Source of the DNA: Prevotella melaninogenica ATCC 25845
GTDB lineage: Bacteria > Bacteroidota > Bacteroidia > Bacteroidales > Bacteroidaceae
NCBI RefSeq assembly: GCF_000144405.1
Contig: NC_014371.1
Span: forward strand, 620,001 to 684,000
DNA: 64,000 bases
Reading direction: 5' to 3'
In this document: positions 52,887 to 61,057 of the stretch, piece after piece
Layout of the letters: every line of letters starts with the position of its first letter
Position numbering within the stretch: the stretch's first letter is position 1
The notes under the pieces: generated by a model
The model's database searches: none
Told to the model about the DNA's origin: nothing
What the model saw: only the letters and a program-made list of their open reading frames with translations
Made by a program: the position numbers and the translations under genes

Positions 52887-52990
52887 TAGTGGTGCTTAAT
52901 TGGACTTGAATTAAGGCTTAATTGGCTTTCAAAAGACGCCCTTTTGAGGTCTAACTAACGCCCTATTGAAGTCCAATTAAGCACCTTTTC
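52887..52990. repeat. 22-bp-period array, type A (A7)
   Basis: Units start at 52887, 52909, 52931, 52953 and 52975. The ends are a perfect 17-bp inverted repeat (GGTGCTTAATTGGACTT at 52891 with its complement at 52969-52985). It lies between convergent radA and ribH. The rest of 52805-53167 shows nothing else. Confidence 0.8.
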
Positions 52991-53167
52991 GAATAGACAC
53001 TTATAACTCCTTTATAACTAAAGAGTTACAAAGATGCTCAAAGTGGCGTTATCTCACTGTTTCTTTGAGTAAAAAACAAGGGAATGATGTAAAGATAATT
53101 CAGCATGCAATAAACGCAAATTAAGGGCTATTTAAAGAATAAAACCATCCGAACAGATACAAACAAA

Positions 53168-53209
53168 AAAGGCAGTAGCTAATGGGATAAAACCATTGCT
53201 ACTGCCTTT
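53168..53209 (-). terminator. Terminator of ribH
   Basis: AAAGGCAGTAGC pairs with GCTACTGCCTTT, with inner AATGG/CCATT; followed on the minus strand by TTTTTTG. Confidence 0.9.
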
Positions 53210-53234
53210 AATATGTTCTTTTTAAACTATTGCT

Positions 53235-53711
53235 TTAGAACTTAGCCATCTTGATAGCATCAATCGCACACTCATCACCCTTGTTTCCAAGTCTGCCACC
53301 ACTGCGATCCTTAGCCTGCTGGAGGTCATTGGTTGTCAGAAGACCATAGATAACAGGAATATTTTGTGATGCGTTGAGATGAGCTATTCCGTATGTCACA
53401 CCCTCACAGATATAGTCAAAATGAGGTGTTTCACCGCGGATAACACTTCCAAGAATAATAACAGCATCGAAACCGTCATTCTTAGTCATCATCTGTGCAC
53501 CATAAATGAGCTCAAAGCTACCAGGAACTGTCTTAATATGAATATTCTCTGGAATAGCACCATGCTTCTCGAGTGTCTTTACAGCACCATCAAGCAAGGC
53601 ACCAGTAATCTCCGGATTCCACTCAGCTACAACGATACCAAAGCACATGTTACTTGCATCTGGTACACTCTGCGCATCGTAGTCGGATAAATGATGAAGT
53701 TCTGTTGCCAT
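53235..53711 (-). CDS. ribH: 6,7-Dimethyl-8-ribityllumazine synthase
   Basis: A 158-residue enzyme for the last-but-one step of riboflavin synthesis, usually a 60-mer or pentamer in the cytosol. Substrate-binding motifs are [19 protein letters not shown] and [14 protein letters not shown] (the catalytic His in the last). The start is 6 bases after the stop of the TPR protein gene, so the two form an operon, a pairing without an evident link. No FMN riboswitch precedes it. Confidence 0.95.
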   Translation of the reverse strand: MATELHHLSDYDAQSVPDASNMCFGIVVAEWNPEITGALLDGAVKTLEKHGAIPENIHIKTVPGSFELIYGAQMMTKNDGFDAVIILGSVIRGETPHFDYICEGVTYGIAHLNASQNIPVIYGLLTTNDLQQAKDRSGGRLGNKGDECAIDAIKMAKF

Positions 53712-53717
53712 GTTTGC

Positions 53718-54392
53718 TTAGTTAGAAGCACGCTCAATATACTTGTCAATATCCTGATAGATAGGAGAGTTGACGTAAGTCTTCTTGATATCCTTGTAAA
53801 TCTCAAGTGCTTCAGCCTTCTTACCTTCGCTCTCGAGGAGGACACCTGCCTTGCGCAATGCTAATGGAGCAATAGTGAGATTGGTGTTATCAGCAGCCTC
53901 AGAGTTAGCCATCTTTGCAGCTTTCTTGAAGCACTCAACAGCCTTATCATTCTGGTTGTTGTTAGCATAGATATCACCAAGTGCCATCTGAGAAGCTGGA
54001 CTAATCATCTCGTCGTCGCTTGTGCTAAACTTCTCCGCATTCTCCAATGCCTTTGCCCAGTTTGGCTTAGCTTGATGTGCATAGCAAAGTGCAACATAAA
54101 GGTTTGCAAGGTTGCCAGCATCAGTGCTGCTATAGTCACTCTGAACCTTCTGGAAACCAGCGAGAGCCTGGTCATACTGCTGACTGTTGAAGAGTGTCTG
54201 ACTCTTAGCCAACTCAGTACTTGCCTCTGCCTCACGTGGAGCAGAAATGTAGTTTTTGTAAAGGATAAAGCCAGCTACAACCACTACGATAGCAACGATA
54301 GCGATAATGAAAGGCTTCTTGTACTTCAAGAACGTAGCCTCTGATTTGTTAAGGGTATCTTCGTATGTACCCTGTTCTTTGTTGTTTACCAT
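53718..54392 (-). CDS. Single-pass TPR protein (YfgM/CCDC-type)
   Basis: A 224-residue membrane-anchored protein: one transmembrane helix (about residues 29-47, FIIAIVAIVVVVAGFILY) after a short cytosolic N-terminus, then TPR-like helices outside (AKSQTLFNSQQYDQALAGF, ALGDIYANNNQNDKAVECF). This layout resembles YfgM and the TPR_21 family, ancillary factors of the Sec translocon, and is common in Bacteroidetes beside ribH. The promoter is at 54450-54482. Confidence 0.82.
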   Translation of the reverse strand: MVNNKEQGTYEDTLNKSEATFLKYKKPFIIAIVAIVVVVAGFILYKNYISAPREAEASTELAKSQTLFNSQQYDQALAGFQKVQSDYSSTDAGNLANLYVALCYAHQAKPNWAKALENAEKFSTSDDEMISPASQMALGDIYANNNQNDKAVECFKKAAKMANSEAADNTNLTIAPLALRKAGVLLESEGKKAEALEIYKDIKKTYVNSPIYQDIDKYIERASN

Positions 54393-54449
54393 TTTTACGT
54401 TATGATGTTTTTATTTTATTCTAAACTGTAAGGTGCGCATTATAGCGGG

Positions 54450-54482
54450 ACAAAATTAATCAAAAAGTCGCATATATTGAAA
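54450..54482 (-). promoter_or_regulatory. Promoter of the TPR-ribH unit
   Basis: TTTC (54479-54482), 20 bases, TAATTTTGT (54450-54458) on the minus strand; leader about 50 bases. Confidence 0.55.
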
Positions 54483-54522
54483 TTTATCAACGACTTTTTT
54501 CTTTTATTGAACGGAAATGAGT

Positions 54523-54531
54523 TAACTTTGC
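54523..54531 (+). promoter_or_regulatory. -7 element of the recF-DUF721 operon
   Basis: TAACTTTGC; the predicted leader is about 155 bases, in which no known motif was recognised. Confidence 0.5.
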
Positions 54532-54692
54532 AGAGAATGGAAAGGAATAATATAGCGTTTAAAGGTTAATCGGATTAACTCTACTTTTTTATTCTCTTAA
54601 CAGAGGAGGAGCTGTTTCTTTACAGTTCTTTTAGTCATAAGGAGTATTCATTCACATTCATCTCCTTAACATTCAAGCAATAAAATAAGACA

Positions 54693-55799
54693 ATGCAATT
54701 AGAGAAACTATCCATTATAAACTATAAGAATATTCAGGCGGCAACATTAAACTTGTCGGCTAAGCTTAACTGTTTTATTGGACATAATGGTGAGGGAAAG
54801 ACTAATCTGCTTGATGCAGTCTATTATCTTTCGTTCTGCAAGAGTGCTTTTAATCCAAAGGACTCAGAAGTGATGCGCCATGATGCAGACTACTTTGTAC
54901 TGGAAGGTGATTACTGTACGGATACTGGTGAGCATGAACAGGTGTACTGCGGTATGAAACGTGGCTCAAAGAAGCATTTTAAACGCAATAAGAAAGAATA
55001 TAAACGACTGTCACAGCATATCGGACTGGTGCCATTGATTTTTGTTTCTCCAGCTGATGCGACCCTTATTGAAGGAGGAAGCGAAGAGCGAAGAAAGCTG
55101 ATGGATGTGGTTATCTCACAATACGACACACCTTATATAGAATCACTCAGCCGATATAATAAGGCTTTACAACAGCGCAATAGCTTGCTGAAACAAGAGG
55201 AAGAACCAGATGCTACTCTTCTGGAACTACTTGAGATGCAGATGGCAGAGCATGGTGAAGCAGTATATAAGAAGCGAGCTGCCTTCGTAGAGGAACTTAC
55301 CCCTGTTTTCCAACGTATCTATCAGACTATCTGTAGTGAGCGAGAACAGGTGTCACTCGAATATGTTTCGCATTGTCAACGTGGCGATTTGTTAGACGTT
55401 ATTCAGCGTGATCGAGCAAAAGACCGTATTATGGGCTATTCACTTCATGGCACGCATAAGGATGACTTAGTGATGAAACTTGGTGGCTATCCTATGAAAC
55501 GGGAAGGAAGTCAGGGACAAAATAAGACATACGTATTAGCGCTGAAGCTTGCACAGTTTGATTTCCTTAGACGCACAGCAGGCAATAACACACCATTATT
55601 ATTGCTTGATGACATCTTTGATAAACTCGATAGTAGTCGTGTGGAACAGATAGTACGCTTGGTTTCTGGTGATGATTTCGGACAGATTTTCATTACAGAT
55701 ACGAACCGTGATCACTTAGATAAAATTCTACAAGGCAGTGGCTTCAATTACAAGCTATTCTCTGTAGAAGGTGGAGAAATAAACGAAAGAGAAGGATAA
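54693..55799 (+). CDS. recF: DNA replication and repair protein RecF
   Basis: A 368-residue SMC-like ATPase that helps load RecA at gaps. Walker A is GHNGEGKTNL, the ABC signature region is REGSQGQNKTYVLALKL, and Walker B is LLLLDDIFDKLD, followed by the D-loop. The arms are short as in all RecF proteins. The DUF721 gene starts 4 bases after its stop, an arrangement found in many bacteria near dnaA/gyrB, though neither is near here. Confidence 0.95.
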   Translation: MQLEKLSIINYKNIQAATLNLSAKLNCFIGHNGEGKTNLLDAVYYLSFCKSAFNPKDSEVMRHDADYFVLEGDYCTDTGEHEQVYCGMKRGSKKHFKRNKKEYKRLSQHIGLVPLIFVSPADATLIEGGSEERRKLMDVVISQYDTPYIESLSRYNKALQQRNSLLKQEEEPDATLLELLEMQMAEHGEAVYKKRAAFVEELTPVFQRIYQTICSEREQVSLEYVSHCQRGDLLDVIQRDRAKDRIMGYSLHGTHKDDLVMKLGGYPMKREGSQGQNKTYVLALKLAQFDFLRRTAGNNTPLLLLDDIFDKLDSSRVEQIVRLVSGDDFGQIFITDTNRDHLDKILQGSGFNYKLFSVEGGEINEREG

Positions 55800-55803
55800 G
55801 AGT

Positions 55804-56094
55804 ATGTTTAGACGGAAAGTACAACCCTTAGATGACTTGCTCAATCAGTTCTTACGCCAAGAAGGACTTGAGTCTCCCCTACTACAGAAACGTATTATTG
55901 CTGCATGGGACACTGTGGCTGGTGAGACTGTTGCTCGATACACACAAGAGAAGTTTATCAAAAATCAAACTCTATTCGTAAAGATTATAAACCCAGCTTT
56001 ACGTGCCAACCTCTGCATGATGCAATCAGACTTAGTCAAGAAACTTAATGCTGCAGTTGGTTCTATGGTTATTTCCGAAGTGAAAATCTACTAA
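55804..56094 (+). CDS. DUF721 domain protein
   Basis: A 96-residue protein of the DUF721 (DciA-like) family, with the central KH-like motif region AAWDTVAGETVARYTQEKFI. In many bacteria lacking DnaC or DnaI, DciA recruits the replicative helicase, so a helicase-loading role is plausible but not proved here. The coupling with recF (4-base gap) supports a replication or repair role. Confidence 0.88.
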   Translation: MFRRKVQPLDDLLNQFLRQEGLESPLLQKRIIAAWDTVAGETVARYTQEKFIKNQTLFVKIINPALRANLCMMQSDLVKKLNAAVGSMVISEVKIY

Positions 56095-56252
56095 ATTATC
56101 CTTTCTATCATAGGATACAATAACCTTATATAGTCAAAGAAGTAATGGGATAATTACTTGTTATCATTCCTTTCTCTTTACAACTATTTTCATTATTTGT
56201 AATTGATACAAATCAAGAAACAACAAATTAAAGGAAATTTATGCGTAAATTA

Positions 56253-56285
56253 TTTGGTGTGTGCGCAAACAATGCTTACCTTTGC
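56253..56285 (+). promoter_or_regulatory. Promoter of candidate ncRNA 2
   Basis: TTTG (56253-56256), 20 bases, TACCTTTGC (56277-56285): a full consensus promoter with no ORF after it. Confidence 0.75.
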
Positions 56286-56289
56286 ATCG

Positions 56290-56556
56290 TCAAAAGACAA
56301 ATAATAGATTGTTTAGGTTAGTAGTAATAGATTTAGGTTTTTAGTTATTTAGTTTAAGGTAGAACAAAAGAGATTGTTCAAATAACACAAATAGGTTTTT
56401 AGTTAAGGTAATAAAAAGGATTGATTAAGGGTAACAATGATGCAAGATGATTGGGGATTGCCGTGAGGCATGAACCAAAAATCAAGCATAAAACAGACAT
56501 TTCACACAAGAAATAAGAGAGAGCATGGTAGAGTTTCTATCGTGCTCTTTACTTTT
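56290..56556 (+). ncRNA. Candidate structured ncRNA 2 (~267 nt)
   Basis: Runs from a full promoter to a hairpin terminator between DUF721 and dapA. It contains a direct repeat TAGGTTTTTAGTTA, seen twice within about 70 bases, and a GCC-GTGA-GGC hairpin near 56460. It has no ORF with a plausible start and length. It lacks signatures of tmRNA, RNase P RNA or SRP RNA that I know. It may be a trans-acting sRNA or a 6S-like RNA; neither is supported directly. Confidence 0.5.
56517..56556 (+). terminator. Terminator of candidate ncRNA 2
   Basis: AGAGCA pairs with TGCTCT, with an inner GTAGA/TCTAT stem, followed by TTACTTTTA. Confidence 0.75.
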
Positions 56557-56568
56557 ATAGCCAATATA

Positions 56569-56592
56569 AAAGGGCAGTCACCTGCCCTTTTG
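56569..56592 (-). terminator. Terminator of dapA
   Basis: A perfect 10-bp stem, AAAAGGGCAG with CTGCCCTTTT around TCAC, T-rich on both sides; it can act in both directions. Confidence 0.85.
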
Positions 56593-56621
56593 TTATACTA
56601 TGATTCTGATACTTATTATTT

Positions 56622-57506
56622 TTAGATTCTCATTCCTTTGAGAATCTCATTCATCTTCTGCTTTGTCTCAATACGTGTTGGAACCAAAGGAAGACGCAAT
56701 ACATTCTCTATCATACCCATATCATTCAAGAGAGCCTTACAACCTGCAGGATTACCATCCACAAAGAGAAGTTTGTAAAGCTCAGTAAACTGATGATGTA
56801 TTTTGCGTGCAGGCTCATACTCGCCCTTAAATTCCAAACGAATCATACGTGAAAATTCCTTAGGCAGGGCATTACCAATAACTGAGATAACACCTACAGC
56901 ACCACTTGCTATCATTGGGAAGGTCAAGGCATCATCACCACTGATAACCTCAAAGTGCTTTGGTTTGTTCTTTATAATCTCATCTACTTGCTCCAAGTTA
57001 CCTGACGCCTCTTTGATAGCAACGACATTGGTAAACTCTGAAGCGATGCGAACTGTTGTCTCTGCAGTCATGTTGACACCAACGCGACCAGGCACATTGT
57101 ACAAAACTATCGGCAGTGGGCTTGCCTTTGCAATAGCCTTAAAATGCTGATAAAGTCCCTCCTGACTTGGTTTATTATAATAAGGACAGATACTAAGAAT
57201 ACCATCAATACCACTCCAATCAGTCGTTTTGATTTCTTCTACAACAGCAGCAGTATTGTTTCCACCACAATACTTTAGGATTGGCACACGACCATTAACG
57301 ATTCGTTTAATGACAGCAGTCAGTTGATCCTTTTCTTCACGTGAAAGACAAGGAGACTCACCAGTAGTAGCAAGAATGCAGAAGAAGTCAGCACCGTTAT
57401 CTAAATGGTAGTTAACCAAGTTTTCAAGTGCTTCATAATCAATACTGAAATCTTCCTTAAATGGAGTTATCAATGCTATACCTAATCCATGAAAAACATT
57501 CTGCAT
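56622..57506 (-). CDS. dapA: 4-Hydroxy-tetrahydrodipicolinate synthase
   Basis: A 294-residue class I aldolase that condenses pyruvate with aspartate semialdehyde, the first committed step to lysine and diaminopimelate. The Schiff-base residue is Lys165 in VVAIKEASGN, the proton-relay Tyr is in VLYNVPGR, and the pyruvate loop is LATTGESP. The length is standard. The promoter is at 57610-57641, and the ~100-base leader contains two small hairpins. Confidence 0.95.
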   Translation of the reverse strand: MQNVFHGLGIALITPFKEDFSIDYEALENLVNYHLDNGADFFCILATTGESPCLSREEKDQLTAVIKRIVNGRVPILKYCGGNNTAAVVEEIKTTDWSGIDGILSICPYYNKPSQEGLYQHFKAIAKASPLPIVLYNVPGRVGVNMTAETTVRIASEFTNVVAIKEASGNLEQVDEIIKNKPKHFEVISGDDALTFPMIASGAVGVISVIGNALPKEFSRMIRLEFKGEYEPARKIHHQFTELYKLLFVDGNPAGCKALLNDMGMIENVLRLPLVPTRIETKQKMNEILKGMRI

Positions 57507-57539
57507 AGTTATTATCGTCTTTTAAGAGACTCACGGTAT

Positions 57540-57600
57540 AAACTCCTTGGGGAGTTAATGTGCCAGTCCTATTCATATTAAACGCTGAAGGGCGTCTACC
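57540..57600 (-). promoter_or_regulatory. Hairpins in the dapA leader
   Basis: AACTCC/GGAGTT around TTGG (about 57543-57558) and ACGC/GCGT around a 6-base loop (about 57580-57594). They are too small for a lysine riboswitch and may affect initiation or mRNA stability. Confidence 0.35.
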
Positions 57601-57609
57601 AATATCGTT

Positions 57610-57641
57610 GCAAATATAGCAAATATTTATCAATAACCAAA
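57610..57641 (-). promoter_or_regulatory. Promoter of dapA
   Basis: TTTG (57638-57641), 19 bases, TATATTTGC (57610-57618) on the minus strand. Confidence 0.75.
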
Positions 57642-57678
57642 GACTTTTATCCTTTATCTTAAAGAGTAAGTCATCATC

Positions 57679-58605
57679 TTAACGTGAGCCAATCCATAGG
57701 AATATCATTCCAAGGAGAACAAAACATAAGTCGATTGCCTTTGCTTTTAAGTTCTTTTCTCTAAACAGTAATGCACCACATAAGAACGATACGAGGACGG
57801 AACCACGGCGTACCATTGACACAATGGAAATCATCGCACCTGGTAATGAGAGTGCATAAAAGTAGGCAAAGTCTGCCATTGATAGGAATATAGATATGAG
57901 CAGGATAGACCACTTCCATGAGAAATGGGCTGTACGCTCTGCTTTCTTTCTCTGATTGAAGATATAGACAAGGAGAACTACACCCATCATGATACATTGA
58001 TAGATATTATACCAGCTTTGTGCCATCATGCGGTCGAGCCCCACCCCACCATTCTCAGGACTTGCCATCAGGTATTTATCAAGCAGTCCACTGCATGTTC
58101 CCATCATAGCTGCCAATACCAAGAAGAAGATCCACTTATTATGCTTGAAGTCTATACCCTCTCTTTTACCGCTCCTTGCCAATAGAAACAGGGAAATAAT
58201 AGCCAGACTGACACCAACCCATTGCCAAGCATTTAATCGTTCGCCAAAGACAAGCATAGCACCGACAAGCGTCATCACTGGACGTGTAGCATTAATTGGA
58301 CCGACTATCGTTAAGGGGAGTTGAGCAATCGCAAAATAACCGAATACCCAAGAAAGGAGTACAATAACGCTCTTTAGTATGATCCATCGGTGCATCTCCC
58401 ATCCACCAGCTCCGACATGAAAGATACTGGAATCGAGTACATGGGTATATTGTGACAATAATATCAATGGCAGAAAAATTACCGAACAAAAGAGTGTATT
58501 GAGGAAGAGTACAGGTATGACGTCATTTCCACGAAGAGAAAACTTCTTCGATGTATCATAAAGTCCCAACAATGTTGCTGAAACAAAAGCTAAAAGAATC
58601 CACAT
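57679..58605 (-). CDS. DMT superfamily (EamA) transporter
   Basis: A 308-residue inner-membrane protein with about ten helices. Recognisable parts are LGLYDTSKKFSLRGNDVIPV, GYFAIAQLPLTIVGPINATR (first repeat) and GAMISIVSMVRRGSVLVSFL (second), the last matching the second EamA copy. Substrate unknown. It begins 10 bases after truA ends, so it is cotranscribed with truA and comEC. Confidence 0.85.
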   Translation of the reverse strand: MWILLAFVSATLLGLYDTSKKFSLRGNDVIPVLFLNTLFCSVIFLPLILLSQYTHVLDSSIFHVGAGGWEMHRWIILKSVIVLLSWVFGYFAIAQLPLTIVGPINATRPVMTLVGAMLVFGERLNAWQWVGVSLAIISLFLLARSGKREGIDFKHNKWIFFLVLAAMMGTCSGLLDKYLMASPENGGVGLDRMMAQSWYNIYQCIMMGVVLLVYIFNQRKKAERTAHFSWKWSILLISIFLSMADFAYFYALSLPGAMISIVSMVRRGSVLVSFLCGALLFREKNLKAKAIDLCFVLLGMIFLWIGSR

Positions 58606-58615
58606 GAGCTTTATT

Positions 58616-59377
58616 CTAATACTTTACTTCCCAAAGGAAGAGGGCGTTGCCAGGCATACTCTCACCAGCATCGCTTCTTGTTCCACCGTCTACAATCTTC
58701 TTAAATTCATCTAATGAAAGACGTCCTCGTCCCACTTCGACTAAAGTTCCAACAACTGCACGCACCATATTGCGTAAGAATCGGTTAGCAGTTATTACAA
58801 AACACCAATTCGTAACAGTATCATCTGTAGCCAAAGCAAACTCATCATTGGTTGGTATCCATCGTGCCTCTGTCAGATTACAGATAGTAGTCTTTACATC
58901 CGCACCCGCTTTACAGAAACATTTAAAGTCCTTCTCGCCTATTAAATAGGCTGCAGCCTCATTCATCTTATCAAAGTCTAATGAGTAATGAAGCGCACAC
59001 GAATACTGTCTTGAGAAAGGTTGTTTCCCCGTATGAACATAATAATGATAAGTACGTGAGGTCGCTGAGAAACGTGCGTGGAGGTCTTCACCGACAGGTT
59101 CAATCCTACTTACAGAGACATCACGTGGTAATAAACGATTTACTTTATAAACTAATTGTGCACAGTCAAACGACAATTCCGTGTCAAAGTGTGCAACCAT
59201 CATTCTGCCATGTACACCAGCATCGGTACGTCCTGCACCTGTAATAGCAATCGATTCTCTTAGTATTGTAGACAAAGCGTGTTCCAATACTTCTTGTACA
59301 GAAATCCCATTGGGTTGAATCTGCCAGCCATGATAGGCTGTTCCATCGTATGAAAGGGTGATAAAATATCGTTGCAT
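58616..59377 (-). CDS. truA: tRNA pseudouridine(38-40) synthase TruA
   Basis: A 253-residue enzyme that makes pseudouridine at positions 38-40 of tRNA anticodon arms. The catalytic Asp is Asp52 in GAGRTDAGVHG, and LSYDGTAYHGWQ is the N-terminal motif. The frame reaches a TTG at 59389, but the ATG at 59377 is standard. A -7-like TACCTTTGC at 59386-59394 lies just before the ATG, with no -33, so it may be an internal promoter or chance; the gene also follows comEC closely. Confidence 0.95.
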   Translation of the reverse strand: MQRYFITLSYDGTAYHGWQIQPNGISVQEVLEHALSTILRESIAITGAGRTDAGVHGRMMVAHFDTELSFDCAQLVYKVNRLLPRDVSVSRIEPVGEDLHARFSATSRTYHYYVHTGKQPFSRQYSCALHYSLDFDKMNEAAAYLIGEKDFKCFCKAGADVKTTICNLTEARWIPTNDEFALATDDTVTNWCFVITANRFLRNMVRAVVGTLVEVGRGRLSLDEFKKIVDGGTRSDAGESMPGNALFLWEVKY

Positions 59378-59401
59378 AACTATCTGCAAAGGTACAAATA
59401 A

Positions 59402-60934
59402 TTACTTAAACTCTATCTTCCCTGCTAAAAAACTCCATAAAATCCAAATAGACATTAGCATGAAATAATATATAAAAAGCTGGAAAATGGTTACATGGAC
59501 ATCCTCTATGCTTACGCAAGGTAGGCTTGCAAGCCAATGAAGTGAACTATTCAATCCTTCTGTAATAACACAAATACACTTCCCAATAAACGATGACAAA
59601 GAAGGGAATGGACTAAGAAGTAACAAACAGAATGACGCGGATACGATTAGCATTGTGCATGGTACAGCTATAAGACTACTAACAGCAAAGATTGTGGAAA
59701 CCCTTCCGAAATAGAAAGCTATCAAAGGTGCTGTTCCCAATTGTGCAGCCAATGACACTGCAATCATCCCCCATAACCACCTGATAACTAATAAACTCTT
59801 CTTCTGCTGTAAAGGGATTAACTCATAGATGAGTGGATAGAACAATAAAATTGACCATACAGAGATAAAGGATAGCTGAAAACCTATATCGAAAAGACTA
59901 TTAGGATTGCTAACAAGCATTACAATAGCGGTTAGTGCCAAAGTATTAACTGACAACCGTTCTCTATTCAAGAGCGTTACAAAAGAATAGATAGTTAGCA
60001 TCACTGCAGAGCGAACAACAGAAGAAGACATCCCAACCAAAATAACATAACTCCAAAGGATAAAAAGGATAAGAAGTTCACTGATTCCCCTTTTAAACAT
60101 TCTTGGTAGGATACGTTCACACCAACTCAGAATGAATAATAGCAAACTATACAAGATAGTTAGATGTAAACCTGACAAAGCTAAGACATGACTTGCACCA
60201 GTTATAGAGTAATCTTCTTTTATATCTCTACTAATCAAATGTTTATCTCCAAGTGTCATTGCAGACACAACAGCTAAATGAGTGCTATCAAGATTACTTT
60301 CTAACACTCTCATTAACTTCTCTCTATGGAGCGCTGCAGACAAAGATGTACGTTGAAGAAAACTCATCTGACGAAGACTCACTTTGGTTTTATGCCATTG
60401 ATTATAAAATATAAAGGTTTCTGCAGAATAGCCATGTAACTTCAACCAGCGGGCATAATCAAAGGTAGCATCCGCAAAGTTCATTGGTTCTTCAAGGTAA
60501 GCTGTAGCTTCTATTCCGTCTCCAAGGTGTAGTGTTCGATAACGATTTGTTATCGTATCACGAAGTATTGAAGCCTTAACCTTCATCGGTTCGCCTGCAG
60601 TCATAATCATTAAGTCTGTTTGTATGACTTTACCATGAACAACTGGATTACTAAGAAGAACTGCCTTAAAGGTTATTTGCTTATTGGGAAGCTGTTTCTT
60701 TGCAGCTTGCCGGCTCATTGAAACAAAAGTTCCACCAACAAGGAAGACCGTAAAGAGCAATAATAGACTCTGAAGATACTTCTTCCTCCACACCACAAAG
60801 GTAATGCCAATCATACTGATCGTCATCAACCACCAAAACATAGAGGATATATCTTCTTCTAAAGCATCACCAACAGCAATACCCAACACCAAAGGTAAGA
60901 GTAACTTTACTGAGGGATACATCAGTAAGTCCAT
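59402..60934 (-). CDS. comEC: ComEC/Rec2-type DNA uptake channel
   Basis: A 510-residue membrane protein for transporting single-stranded DNA in natural transformation. Multiple hydrophobic helices; the N-terminal DUF4131-type region (about 20-190) and the competence domain (about 220-480), with GASHVLALSGLHL as the diagnostic motif. The C-terminal metallo-beta-lactamase-like domain found in many ComEC proteins is absent; the gene stops after the membrane region. I use the ATG at 60934 since the -7 element at 60973-60981 lies inside the longer frame (to 61057). Confidence 0.85.
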   Translation of the reverse strand: MDLLMYPSVKLLLPLVLGIAVGDALEEDISSMFWWLMTISMIGITFVVWRKKYLQSLLLLFTVFLVGGTFVSMSRQAAKKQLPNKQITFKAVLLSNPVVHGKVIQTDLMIMTAGEPMKVKASILRDTITNRYRTLHLGDGIEATAYLEEPMNFADATFDYARWLKLHGYSAETFIFYNQWHKTKVSLRQMSFLQRTSLSAALHREKLMRVLESNLDSTHLAVVSAMTLGDKHLISRDIKEDYSITGASHVLALSGLHLTILYSLLLFILSWCERILPRMFKRGISELLILFILWSYVILVGMSSSVVRSAVMLTIYSFVTLLNRERLSVNTLALTAIVMLVSNPNSLFDIGFQLSFISVWSILLFYPLIYELIPLQQKKSLLVIRWLWGMIAVSLAAQLGTAPLIAFYFGRVSTIFAVSSLIAVPCTMLIVSASFCLLLLSPFPSLSSFIGKCICVITEGLNSSLHWLASLPCVSIEDVHVTIFQLFIYYFMLMSIWILWSFLAGKIEFK

Positions 60935-60972
60935 TTTCTTCTTCACAGCATTAATGTTTTCATGTACTTCTT

Positions 60973-60981
60973 GCAAATGTA
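60973..60981 (-). promoter_or_regulatory. -7 element of comEC-truA-DMT
   Basis: TACATTTGC on the minus strand; leader about 32 bases. A TTG-rich stretch about 18-20 bases upstream may serve as -33. Confidence 0.55.
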
Positions 60982-61022
60982 AGAAAAAGAACTGAAAAAC
61001 AACAATATTGCACTTACTTATC

Positions 61023-61054
61023 TTGCAAGATTTACAAAATATCAGTAACTTTGC
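61023..61054 (+). promoter_or_regulatory. Promoter of the EFR1-M6 protease operon, abutting the ATG
   Basis: TTGC (61023-61026), 19 bases, TAACTTTGC (61046-61054), then three bases to the ATG at 61058: leaderless. Confidence 0.75.
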
Positions 61055-61057
61055 CAC

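Noticed and set aside
2234..52990. The 22-bp arrays as CRISPR arrays
   Set aside because: Units are too short, differ from each other, have no separate spacers, and no cas genes are present.
2234..52990. The 22-bp arrays as remnants of IS elements
   Set aside because: No transposase fragments, no consistent terminal repeats and no target duplications seen by eye.
57507..57609. Lysine riboswitch in the dapA leader
   Set aside because: The leader is about 100 bases with two small hairpins; the lysine riboswitch is much larger and its conserved core is not seen.
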